A stretch of DNA of 64,000 nucleotides from Arenibacter sp041392165 (GTDB lineage Bacteria; Bacteroidota; Bacteroidia; Flavobacteriales; Flavobacteriaceae): positions 248,001 through 312,000 of the forward strand of contig JAWKMN010000001.1 of the NCBI GenBank assembly GCA_041392165.1, in the 5' to 3' direction. Under the pieces are notes generated by a model. That model saw only the letters and a program-made list of their open reading frames with translations. It made no database searches and was not told the origin of the DNA. Positions within the stretch are counted from its first letter, which is position 1; the number at the start of each line of letters is the position of its first letter. The translations under genes and the position numbers were made by a program. Positions 1 through 7,693 of this stretch are shown in pieces.

Positions 1-402
1 ATCTGCAAAGGAATATTTTCCTCTATACCATCTCCAATCCCCATCACCGGTCTTGGCATAGAGATCCACCCCGCTTACTCCGGTTGCCGGCATATGGGGC
101 ATGGCATGGTTTCCTTTTACCTTGTAGCGCACCCTAATGGATTTTGCATCGCTCCTAAACCTTAGGGAGAGCCCTGCAGCATGTTTGGACAGGTTCCAGA
201 CCGCTTCACGGACAACACCTTCGGCCGGCTTCGGCAAACGGTGATACATAGCTGCCCCCTGACCGGGCCAAGCCTGGCCTTCAACGACCAAAAAATTATT
301 CTCTGCGGGATTCCACCAGGAAATAGCAGTGCTTTCTTGGGCCATTGAAAATTGAAATAATAATACGATGGCCCATAAACTTAAAATCGACTTTTTTTCC
401 AT
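1..402 (-). CDS. SGNH/GDSL-type esterase, N-terminal part (GxDLY domain), truncated by window edge
   Basis: The start codon is at 400-402 and the frame runs open to base 1, giving 134 residues without a stop. A signal peptide (MEKKSILSLWAIVLLFQFSMAQ) is followed by a beta-rich N-terminal domain. The segment GVSGVDLYAK matches the signature that names the GxDLY domain (Pfam PF14607), which precedes SGNH-hydrolase esterase domains in Bacteroidota. The catalytic GDSL block would lie beyond the window. By family, an exported carbohydrate esterase acting on acetylated glycans is likely. It fits the GH16, ThuA and Gfo/Idh genes downstream on the same strand. Family is fairly sure; substrate is unknown. 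Confidence 0.75.
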   Translation of the reverse strand, partial: MEKKSILSLWAIVLLFQFSMAQESTAISWWNPAENNFLVVEGQAWPGQGAAMYHRLPKPAEGVVREAVWNLSKHAAGLSLRFRSDAKSIRVRYKVKGNHAMPHMPATGVSGVDLYAKTGDGDWRWYRGKYSFAD

Positions 403-987
403 TTCTACTTGTACTTCACTTTTTATTATAATTGGTATCCACAGCTCTTCTTCCGAACGGGGATAGTTGTTTCCTGTACCTATGGCCCATAAATTCAGAT
501 GTTCCCTGGAATCCCATTGATAAGGTGATCCTGACGATCATGCCCAAAATGTAATGCATTGTACTCGAAAAGGCACTGGACAATCCCCTATACAAAAAAA
601 CGGCATCCCAACCTCCGGTCTAAGGTATGCAACCCCATTGCCCCAGGTATGCTTTAATCCACTAAAGATTATTTTAAACTTTAAATATAGGCACATGGTG
701 GATAATAAAGAAGAATTTTAGGGAAGTATACGCGCTTATAGCATTTATACCATAAAAATTATTGCTTTCCAAGGTTCAATTACAAACCCTTTGGTATGCA
801 TATCATGCTGTTGTACCGTTTACAGTGCTGGGTTTGGTATATGGCCGACGAATTGTACACAAAGGCCGATAATTAAATTAGGTATACCAAAGCGAACCAA
901 AAGTTCAAACCAACCTTTCGGTCGGTTTGTTATTTATCTGCTTACAAATGGGCATAAACCAAAAAAGGGTTAAAAGTAAAATATGGT
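403..987. other. Intergenic stretch with terminator hairpin and a possible gene relic
   Basis: The stretch separates the FKBP gene from the SGNH gene. It holds the hairpin at 906-929. It also holds an open minus-strand frame from 619 to a TGA at 416, in-frame ATG at 557-559, whose translation (MHYILGMIVRITLSMGFQ... ending VDTNYNKK) looks protein-like but matches nothing I recognise. The word TTTGGTAT occurs at 789-796 and 833-840 and inverted at 883-890, possibly a regulator site. Nothing else was seen. Confidence 0.4.
906..929 (-). terminator. Hairpin downstream of the FKBP gene
   Basis: Arms CAAACCAACC (906-915) and GGTCGGTTTG (920-929) pair with one mismatch around a four-base loop. On the minus strand the loop is GAAA, a stable tetraloop. 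It lies about 60 bases past the FKBP stop. Only a weak T-rich stretch follows, so termination is inferred. Confidence 0.45.
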
Positions 988-1437
988 TTAATTCACGGAA
1001 ATTAAGGAAACCTCAAAAATAAGTACAGAACCCCCGGGGATTCCATTATAATCCCTGTTACCGTATCCTAAATGGGCGGGCACCAAAAGTATTCCGCTTC
1101 CTCCTTCCTTAAAATAAGTAATCCCCTCCGTCCAACCGGCTATAACTTGGTTTAAACCAAAAGTTATCCCCTCCGCATCACTTTGATCGAAGACCGATCC
1201 ATTGAGAAAATATCCTTTATAGGCCACCGTTACATTGGAACTAGCCACTGCCTGCGTTCCTGTACCTTCTTCTTCGATTACGTAAAACAGTCCTGAACTG
1301 CTTCGAACGGCACTTAAACTGTTATTCTCAATATAGGCCTGGATATCGGCCTCGTTTTTGGCAACATAATCAATATTTTTATCGTTATCACAAGAAATGA
1401 AAAGCACCAGGGCCAGGACAATAAGTATATTCTTCAT
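988..1437 (-). CDS. FKBP-type peptidyl-prolyl cis-trans isomerase, lipoprotein
   Basis: A 149-residue lipoprotein. The signal peptide ends in the lipobox FISC (Cys16), followed by DNDK. Residues ~45-149 form a compact FKBP domain: GLFYVIEEEGTG, the VAYKGYFLNGSVFDQS core, VIAGWTEGI and the closing GSVLIFEVSLISV. FKBP enzymes catalyse proline isomerisation during folding, here presumably in the periplasm or on the outer membrane. The length equals a single-domain FKBP with a short linker. The gene is monocistronic, with a terminator-like hairpin downstream. In Bacteroidota such lipoproteins are sometimes annotated as gliding-associated; nothing here proves that. Confidence 0.88.
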   Translation of the reverse strand: MKNILIVLALVLFISCDNDKNIDYVAKNEADIQAYIENNSLSAVRSSSGLFYVIEEEGTGTQAVASSNVTVAYKGYFLNGSVFDQSDAEGITFGLNQVIAGWTEGITYFKEGGSGILLVPAHLGYGNRDYNGIPGGSVLIFEVSLISVN

Positions 1438-1527
1438 AAATTATTTTTTTAAGTGCCGAATATAGCAAAATACCCAAGACCACCTATGGCCATAATACCA
1501 AAAAGTTTATAATATTTAAAAACAAAA

Positions 1528-1567
1528 AACACCCTTAAAACCTTAATGAAAAGTCTTTAAGGGTGTT
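1528..1567 (-). terminator. Rho-independent terminator of the Gfo/Idh gene
   Basis: A perfect 12-bp stem (AACACCCTTAAA at 1528-1539 with TTTAAGGGTGTT at 1556-1567), loop 16. Read on the minus strand it is followed by a run of T. It begins 17 bases past the stop of the 1585-3048 gene. Confidence 0.8.
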
Positions 1568-1584
1568 CCAAATAATAGAACTCA

Positions 1585-3048
1585 TTATACTACAAACCCG
1601 GGCCTGTAATTTCTTGTTACAAACTGATTTGCTTCCTCAAGATTGGTAATGCGCATGTTCTCTCCGTCCCAAAGCAATTTTTTACGGGCAAAGAACTCCA
1701 TTTTTCCTTTCTCATTTTCTTTTTGCAACAAATAGCTTCGAATGGCAAGGTTCCCCATTAAAACGGTCTCTGTCATAGGTCCAGCATAATCAAAGGAAGA
1801 TGTTAGGCCAAGATGTTCCTTGCTGCCAAAGCCGGCCTTACAGGCATCAATCCACAAACGTTGATGTCCGTATTCCGGCTCATCATTGGGTTCCACTTCG
1901 GGTCCAAAATCCGTAGAGCCATCGTTCATATATAATTTTGGCATCAAAGGGGAACTATCGTTAATATTGGTAGAAATAATTCCTTTTTCTCCTATCATCA
2001 ATACCCCGTTTTGACTTCTATGTCCACCAATTTCATGATCGGCAGGAATAATTTCCGGATGTGCAGGCCGTATACCTCCATCGCTCCAGGTCATCTCAAT
2101 AGGGGATTGGCTCTTATCCGTGGCACCAAAATGCAGGGTAATAAAGGAAGAGGCGGGACAGCCCTCCGGATAGTAGTTCGCCCCCTTACTGGTATAAACC
2201 GTGCCCACGCTACATTCTGCATCCGTGGGGTATTTTAGGCCCAGGGTCCTAAAGGGAATATCGATTAGGTGGCATCCTACATCACCTAAGGCCCCGGTAC
2301 CATACTCCCACCAACCTCTCCATCCAAAGGGATGTAAATTGGGCGTATAGGGTTTAAATTCAGAAGGGCCCAACCATAGATCCCAGTTAAGGTCCTTAGG
2401 TTTGGCGCTTGGGTCCGGCTTGGGAAAAGCACCCCCTTGCGGCCAAACCGGTCTATTGGTCCATACCTGTACTTTGGATATCTTTCCCATAACTCCGGAA
2501 TCTACCCATTTTTGAACCATGCCCAATAACGGATTGGAACCTCCCTGATTTCCCATTTGGGTCACTACTTTCTTACTTCTGGCCATCTCCGTAAGCATTC
2601 TTGCCTCCCGAATATTATGTGTCATAGGCTTTTGCACATACACATGAACCCCGCGCTCCATGGCATATGCAGCTGCCGGTCCATGAACATGATCCGGAGT
2701 GGAAATGGTAACGGCATCAATTCCCTTTTCCTTGTCCAACATCTCCCTATAATCGGCATAAAGCTTTGCTTTAGGGAAAAGTTCAACAGATTTTTTTGCC
2801 GATCCCGAAAAATCCACATCACATAAAGCAACCACTTTTTCCCTACCTCCTACAGAGGCGTTACGAATATCACTGGCACCTTTTCCTCCGGCACCTATGG
2901 CCGCAATGTTCAATCGGTCGCTCGGAGCAGTATACCCTACTCCCCCCAATACATGCCTAGGGACAAAAAAAATGGAAGAGGCCATAGCTCCTTTTTTAAT
3001 AAATGATCTTCGTGAATCCACAGATTTACTCGATTTTTTTTTCTTCAT
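1585..3048 (-). CDS. Tat-exported Gfo/Idh/MocA family oxidoreductase
   Basis: 487 residues. The N-terminus carries a twin-arginine motif (SRRSFIKK, residues ~12-19) and a hydrophobic stretch, so the folded, cofactor-loaded enzyme is probably exported by Tat. The Rossmann fingerprint IAAIGAGGKG (~48-57) binds NAD(P). The usual EKP sugar-binding motif appears as QKP in VYVQKPMTH, and the C-terminal Gfo/Idh beta-sheet domain follows with GWRGWWEYGTGALGDVGCHL. Members oxidise or reduce sugars, often as 3-keto-glycoside intermediates. It is clearly paralogous to the gene at 37130-38584 (same Tat start, PRHVLGG, same QKP). A leader of about 200 bases upstream shares a 33-bp element with the GH16 promoter region. 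Substrate unknown. Confidence 0.9.
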   Translation of the reverse strand: MKKKKSSKSVDSRRSFIKKGAMASSIFFVPRHVLGGVGYTAPSDRLNIAAIGAGGKGASDIRNASVGGREKVVALCDVDFSGSAKKSVELFPKAKLYADYREMLDKEKGIDAVTISTPDHVHGPAAAYAMERGVHVYVQKPMTHNIREARMLTEMARSKKVVTQMGNQGGSNPLLGMVQKWVDSGVMGKISKVQVWTNRPVWPQGGAFPKPDPSAKPKDLNWDLWLGPSEFKPYTPNLHPFGWRGWWEYGTGALGDVGCHLIDIPFRTLGLKYPTDAECSVGTVYTSKGANYYPEGCPASSFITLHFGATDKSQSPIEMTWSDGGIRPAHPEIIPADHEIGGHRSQNGVLMIGEKGIISTNINDSSPLMPKLYMNDGSTDFGPEVEPNDEPEYGHQRLWIDACKAGFGSKEHLGLTSSFDYAGPMTETVLMGNLAIRSYLLQKENEKGKMEFFARKKLLWDGENMRITNLEEANQFVTRNYRPGFVV

Positions 3049-3539
3049 AATTGTTGATTATTACAGTTTATATTATTGATCTATCATATTTCCGAATTAG
3101 GAGCATCCCTTTTACCCCCCTTGTATCCATCGTCTTTGGCAGGTTGTCCCTTAGCAATTTTACCCACCGCATTTAGTCCCAACATTCTATTTTGTCCTAA
3201 ACACCTACAAGAATCTCTTGAAGAACAGCAAGATAAAACATATTGACAGACATATTCACTGAGATTCTCTCAAAAACTACTGTAATTTTAACCCTCCCAA
3301 AAAAACTTTGGTACTGTTAAACATGTATAAAGGAGATATCCATACCGATCGGTATAGTTTGTGCGTGCTGTATATTATTCTTAAACATGGATTACCGAGT
3401 CCACCCTATACCACCTAAAACCAAACCTTTCACTATATTTTCGGAGATATTCGGCAAGTGATGTGGATAGGTGTCGGGTCAAAAATTATCCATTGCAATA
3501 AAGGGCAAGGTTGCTGTTAATTATATATTGCCAAACATT
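3049..3539. other. Intergenic stretch with shared 33-bp element and a short open frame
   Basis: It contains a minus-strand open frame ending at 3084 whose last 33 codons (ATG at 3183-3185) read MLGLNAVGKIAKGQPAKDDG and so on, ending RDAPNSEI. It stops 35 bases before the Gfo/Idh start, like the tail of an operon neighbour. Bases 3261-3293 match 4901-4933 upstream of the GH16 gene. The rest is AT-rich with no other gene seen. Confidence 0.4.
3261..3293 (-). promoter_or_regulatory. Shared upstream element, copy A
   Basis: 33 bases, 27 identical to 4901-4933, in the same orientation and in both cases upstream of a minus-strand carbohydrate gene (Gfo/Idh here, GH16 there). On the coding strand the core is CAGTAGTTTTTGAGAGAATC. 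It could be a promoter with a shared regulator site. The similarity is seen; the regulatory role is inferred. Confidence 0.4.
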
Positions 3540-3986
3540 TTAGTCCTTTTTAATCAAAGCTTCGGTTTTAAGCACGTAAATGCGACTTTCCTTTTCCTTA
3601 AAACCTAAACTTTTATAGAGATTAATGGCCTCTATTCGTTTATCCGCACTAAAAAGAAGTATTTCGGTAAGACCCTTCTCCTTTCCTAGTTCCACCAATT
3701 TTTCCATGAGTTTCCTACCAATGCCTTGGCCCCTATGTGCCACATCCACTACCACATCCTCAACCCAACCCTTGATACCGGATATAACCGTATAGGTACA
3801 CATTAAGGCCATTCCCAAAACCTGGTCACCTTCCTTGCAATATACCAGACATATCGGATTTTCTGGATCGAGTACCTGTTTAAAATTAATCTGTTTTATA
3901 TCGGCATTCAATTGGCTGAATAATCCGGCCAACTGCTGTTCCATATCCGGATTGATATCGGATTCCTGTAATAAAGCTATTTTCAT
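3540..3986 (-). CDS. GNAT family N-acetyltransferase
   Basis: 148 residues forming one GNAT fold. The acetyl-CoA pyrophosphate-binding motif A is visible as VVDVAHRGQGIGRKLMEKLV (RGQGIG), preceded by the GWVEDVVV strand and followed by the C-terminal AINLYKSLGFKEKES motif. It transfers an acetyl group from acetyl-CoA to an amine, with substrate not predictable. No signal peptide, so cytoplasmic. It stands alone between two intergenic gaps and its genetic context gives no clue to the substrate. Confidence 0.88.
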   Translation of the reverse strand: MKIALLQESDINPDMEQQLAGLFSQLNADIKQINFKQVLDPENPICLVYCKEGDQVLGMALMCTYTVISGIKGWVEDVVVDVAHRGQGIGRKLMEKLVELGKEKGLTEILLFSADKRIEAINLYKSLGFKEKESRIYVLKTEALIKKD

Positions 3987-4064
3987 TCCTCTTGTTGAAA
4001 CTACATCCTTTAAAATTCCAAGGTTCTATTGTTTGCAAATTTAATTAAACTTCCCAAGTTATTT

Positions 4065-4847
4065 TTAATGGCCTTTCACCTTTTGATAAACCTTAACATA
4101 ATCGACCATAAAAACATCAGGGAAAATCGTCTTTAATATCTCCTCCTTTTTGCTCGGATATTCCATGCTCAAAATTATATATTCATCAATATTGGAGATT
4201 CCGGTCCTAACCTCATAATACTTGTACCCATCCACATAAAAAATATATTTGTCGGGGAACCATTCCAAACCAAAGGTATGGAACCCCAAACTTACCCCTT
4301 TCCTATAACTCTGCATTCCCTTGGTAGATTGTTGATTGGGCCCATAGGCCCAATGCACATTATGGGATACGATATCGGTACCCAATTTTTTAAAAAACTC
4401 CATTATATCTATTTCGGCCCCATATATGGACGGGTCCTCCCCTTGACTTATGCGGGGGGACTGCAACCAAAAAGCAGCCCAAACTCCCTGTGATTTCTGT
4501 AATTTGGCCCTGCATTCATAATAACCGTATTTGGACATGAACTTGCCTTGGGTCCCCACGGCACTGCCCAAGAGGGAATCCCCTCTTTTAAGAGCATATA
4601 ATTTTAAGTATCCATTTTCCACTTTTACGGCTTCTTCGGACACATAGGCTATGGCCCTTGGCCCTACCCCCCTTACGGCCCACTTTGAAGTATCCAGGGT
4701 TTTGCCATTAAATTGGTCTTCCCATACCAATTCATAACCCATTTTTTTGGGACTAAACCGCTTTTTGGACATGGGCCCCTGCGCAGGACGTTGTGCAACG
4801 ACAAAGCCGTTAATAAAGAGGAGTAACACTACAACTGCTAATTTCAT
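4065..4847 (-). CDS. Glycoside hydrolase family 16 protein, secreted
   Basis: 260 residues: signal peptide (MKLAVVVLLLFINGFVVAQ), then one GH16 jelly-roll domain. The catalytic signature ExDxxE is present as EIDIME, with Glu145 as expected nucleophile, Asp147 assisting and Glu150 as acid/base. Flanking family features include VWEDQFNG near the start, GYYECRAKL and the W-rich cleft segment WAAFWLQSP. GH16 enzymes cut beta-1,3/1,4 glucans or galactans (laminarin, agar, porphyran, carrageenan); the subfamily cannot be fixed by eye. There is no C-terminal sorting domain or CBM. A possible regulatory element lies about 55 bases upstream. Confidence 0.92.
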   Translation of the reverse strand: MKLAVVVLLLFINGFVVAQRPAQGPMSKKRFSPKKMGYELVWEDQFNGKTLDTSKWAVRGVGPRAIAYVSEEAVKVENGYLKLYALKRGDSLLGSAVGTQGKFMSKYGYYECRAKLQKSQGVWAAFWLQSPRISQGEDPSIYGAEIDIMEFFKKLGTDIVSHNVHWAYGPNQQSTKGMQSYRKGVSLGFHTFGLEWFPDKYIFYVDGYKYYEVRTGISNIDEYIILSMEYPSKKEEILKTIFPDVFMVDYVKVYQKVKGH

Positions 4848-4900
4848 TCCAATAACATTGTAAACTTCTAAGGTAACATCTCCAAGACAACATTATCTGG

Positions 4901-4933
4901 CAGATTCTATCAAAAACTGCTACAATCTTAACC
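4901..4933 (-). promoter_or_regulatory. Shared upstream element, copy B
   Basis: Copy of the element at 3261-3293 (27 of 33 bases identical), 54 bases upstream of the GH16 start codon on the coding strand. A promoter or operator role is inferred from position and conservation between two otherwise unrelated leaders. Confidence 0.4.
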
Positions 4934-5437
4934 ATAGGCAATAGCTTTGGCGTGCCCTCAACGGGCCGGGCCGTCCACTCCATATCCTAGGTTTATTGCC
5001 TGTGGGATCGTTCCATCCCTTAACTATTCTATAGCCTAAGGGACAAGTCTATACATTTTATAATTAATCAACAGGGCATAAAAACTTACGGAATCTGGAC
5101 CATTGATGTATGCTTTTAGATTACAGCAAATCCAACTACTTGGTCGGTTCTTGGTGCATCCGGATCTTTGGATGATAAATATTTCTTAGATATAAAACAT
5201 AACTTAATCTATGAAACACCATTACTTAAGGGCTTAATTGCAAAAAAACAGATTAAACAGACCATTTGGTCTATTTAAAAAATAATTAATCTCCTAAACT
5301 AACTGGATTTCCGTTCTCTCATAACTTAAATCAGATCAGTATTAGGAATGCCTGATGTTGTATCGGGAAATGCCCTACAACCATAGTGTTAAACCAAATC
5401 CTGCCATAAAACAGGGATTCCTTGAACATGGAAAAAA

Positions 5438-5512
5438 AGTCCTGCAAGATTATTACCGACACGTAAAAATTTGTTGTTGGTTGATCAGGTGTCGATAAAA
5501 CCTTGCAGGACT
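5438..5512. repeat. 75-bp imperfect inverted repeat, REP-like
   Basis: The outer arms AGTCCTGCAAG (5438-5448) and CTTGCAGGACT (5502-5512) are perfect complements. Inner arms CCGACAC and GTGTCG extend the pairing to about 24 bases per side. The words CCTGCAAG and CTTGCAGG also occur in the REP hairpins at 12.6-13.6 kb. It lies about 70 bases past the ThuA stop, the usual REP position. Confidence 0.6.
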
Positions 5513-5583
5513 ACAGTAAAGGTTGGTGGTTATTAAAAATACAAAGTATTGGTATTTAACTTTGTCTTGTACATGCCCGAAAG

Positions 5584-6394
5584 TTAATCCCTCTTCAGGC
5601 AATATTCGATTCCTCCGACCAAATGTTGACGGAAATTAAGGTCGTCATAAGCTTCTTCCGTATGTCCCAATCCCGTATAAAAGGCACGTCCGCCATCGTA
5701 TTCATGGTACCAGGCAATAGGGTGGTTATCCCCGTTCTTACCGCCCTCATAAGAACTTTCATCCAATTTCATAAGGACATGAACTTCGGGGTTCATATTT
5801 TTATAATTGTACCATTCATCAAAATGTGTCCAAATATCGGCCAAATGCTTGGTTGCCGGATGATGGTGATCCACTACGTTTATCGTGGCTATTTGTTGCT
5901 TGGGATGGCTTCTAAAAAATAGGCCCCACCAGTTTATTGTACCAGGGCCATTCATATTCAGTATCCGCCGCAGCATGTACCCCCATAAAACTTCCGCCCT
6001 GCTGTATATATTTTTCGAAAGCAGATTCTTGCTCGTCGCCCAAAACGTCCATGGTAGTATTTAAAAAAACCACCAATTTAAACTTCTTCAAATTTTCACT
6101 GTTAAATTGAAGTGAATCTTCGGTATGGGTTACTGCAAAATTATGGGCCACCCCTAATTTTACAAAAGTAGCAACCCCTTTTTCTATTGATTTATGACGG
6201 AAACCATTGGTTTTGGAAAATACCAACACCCGGTCCTTGGCCAAGATATTGGAAGAAATAATTTTTTCGGGCAATTGTACCGGACTATTGTGCAAATTGG
6301 GATTTAAGGTGACTTCTTCCTGAATTTTTGTGCTACCACATCCAATCACGACCAAAAGAGCAATTAAAGCAATAGTACATTTATATAAGCGCAT
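5584..6394 (-). pseudogene. ThuA-like domain lipoprotein, interrupted by one frameshift
   Basis: Two overlapping reading frames encode one protein. The N-terminal part (5912-6394) has a lipoprotein signal (lipobox VIGC) and the ThuA start VLVFSKTNGFRHKSIEKG, then GGSFMGVHAAADTEYEWPWY. The C-terminal part continues with SHPKQQIATINVVDHHHPAT and RAFYTGLGHTEEAY. The switch falls in a run of six A at 5914-5919, where one A fewer restores about 268 residues. ThuA domains are glutamine-amidotransferase-like and occur with sugar oxidoreductases; function is poorly defined. Either a recent mutation or a homopolymer error would explain it. Confidence 0.85.
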
Positions 6395-6599
6395 AAAAAT
6401 TTCCGATTATCAATTTTAAAGGACTAAATATCTAAAATTTACCGCAACATAACACAAAAATTAATATTATTTCCTAAATAAACCAGAGTTCTCACAATAA
6501 TACACCAACTTGTTAGAAATAAAATCCCTATAATGTAAAGAACACTATAGCGGGGCAAACGGGAATACAGTGGTATAAATTGCAACAAATACCACCAAA

Positions 6600-7490
6600 C
6601 TATCCATTGGCCAAGGACATCAAGTATTTTTTAGGGGTGGTACTGTATTTTTTTTTGAAGGCGGCAATAAAGTGACTTGATGTACTATACCCCACTTTTA
6701 ATCCTACCTCATTGACATTGTGCTTACCGGATTCCAACATTTTACGGGAGTACTCCATTTTGTAATCGAACAAAAAACTGTACACGGAATCCCCATATAT
6801 TTGTTTAAAGCCCTCCTTCAGCTTCTTGAGGCTAAGTCCAATTTCTTCCGACAGATCCTGTAAACTGGGTGGTTCGGCCATTCTGGCTATAATTATTTCT
6901 TTGGCCTTCCTAATGCGTTTTACGTTATCCTCATCCACCAAAAAAGGACATTGTTCCATATCGGCATCCTGGCTCTTATTAAAATAGAGCGAAATTAGTT
7001 CATAAACTTTACCCTTTATATATAGCCCCTTTATGGAGCGATGAAGATTGTAGTTCATAACCTGACTCAAAACAACGGCTATAGCAGGAGATACCGCCTC
7101 TTGGGAATAGTACTTTTTATCTTTATTCTCTTGACTTAGGAAAGGTATATAATCGGCCTCTTTGGAAAACAGGGAATGAAATTTTCGGATGGTCATTATA
7201 ATGGAGACCATCCAGGAATTGGCATTTAGAACAAGGTTAAGAGGTAGGTCCAACTGGGTATTATATAACAAAAGGGAATTATCCTCATTTACATCCAAAG
7301 CATACCTTCCTTCATTGAATACGAACTTGGCACTGCCCTTTAAACAGAAATGAAACTGGATAAAGGAACTGTCTATTTCTCTGGTAACCGTCTTGTTATG
7401 AATACCATCATTCTGAATTTTCAACACATAGAACCCGTCTTCGATCAATACTTCCTCGAAAGACCCTTGAGCGATATTTTCTTCCTCCAT
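6600..7490 (-). CDS. AraC family transcriptional regulator
   Basis: 296 residues. The N-terminal ~180 residues form a cupin-like sensing domain (IQFHFCLKGSAKFVFNEGRY). The C-terminal ~100 residues form a double helix-turn-helix of AraC type: PSLQDLSEEIGLSLKKLKEG and then NVNEVGLKVGYSTSSHFIAA, ending FKKKYSTTPKKYL. It is transcribed divergently from hemA with a ~200-bp shared gap, so it may control the hem cluster, itself, or both. The ligand is unknown. The acidic N-terminus starts MEEENIAQ, and the start is the first ATG in frame. Confidence 0.9.
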   Translation of the reverse strand: MEEENIAQGSFEEVLIEDGFYVLKIQNDGIHNKTVTREIDSSFIQFHFCLKGSAKFVFNEGRYALDVNEDNSLLLYNTQLDLPLNLVLNANSWMVSIIMTIRKFHSLFSKEADYIPFLSQENKDKKYYSQEAVSPAIAVVLSQVMNYNLHRSIKGLYIKGKVYELISLYFNKSQDADMEQCPFLVDEDNVKRIRKAKEIIIARMAEPPSLQDLSEEIGLSLKKLKEGFKQIYGDSVYSFLFDYKMEYSRKMLESGKHNVNEVGLKVGYSTSSHFIAAFKKKYSTTPKKYLMSLANG

Positions 7491-7665
7491 ATCTACATTA
7501 TATTAAATTATCTATTTAGAAACATTCTAAATAATTCTTGGATAGAATTCTCCCAACACCGCTAAAATATACTATCTCAAGGGTTTTAACACCTAAAACA
7601 GCGTTAAAAAACCACAAACGATATTAATTGTTCTTCTAGCGTTATTTTTATAGGCAAGTTGCTCT

Positions 7666-7673
7666 TATTTTTG
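7666..7673 (+). promoter_or_regulatory. -7 promoter element of hemA
   Basis: TATTTTTG matches the Bacteroidota -7 consensus TAnnTTTG and lies 20 bases before the hemA ATG at 7694. No clear -33 TTTG was fixed. Confidence 0.55.
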
Positions 7674-7693
7674 TCGCGCTCTCAAGAGTACAT

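Larger units (their letters stand above)
4848..5583. other. Intergenic stretch with shared element and REP-like inverted repeat
   Basis: This 736-bp gap lies between the GH16 start and the ThuA stop. It holds the shared element at 4901-4933, a small dyad AGACCATTTGGTCT near 5259-5272, and the 75-bp inverted repeat at 5438-5512. I see no open frame worth calling. Confidence 0.5.

Noticed and set aside
791..973. Plus-strand 60-codon ORF upstream of the FKBP 3' end
   Set aside because: Odd composition, crosses the FKBP terminator hairpin and has no promoter.
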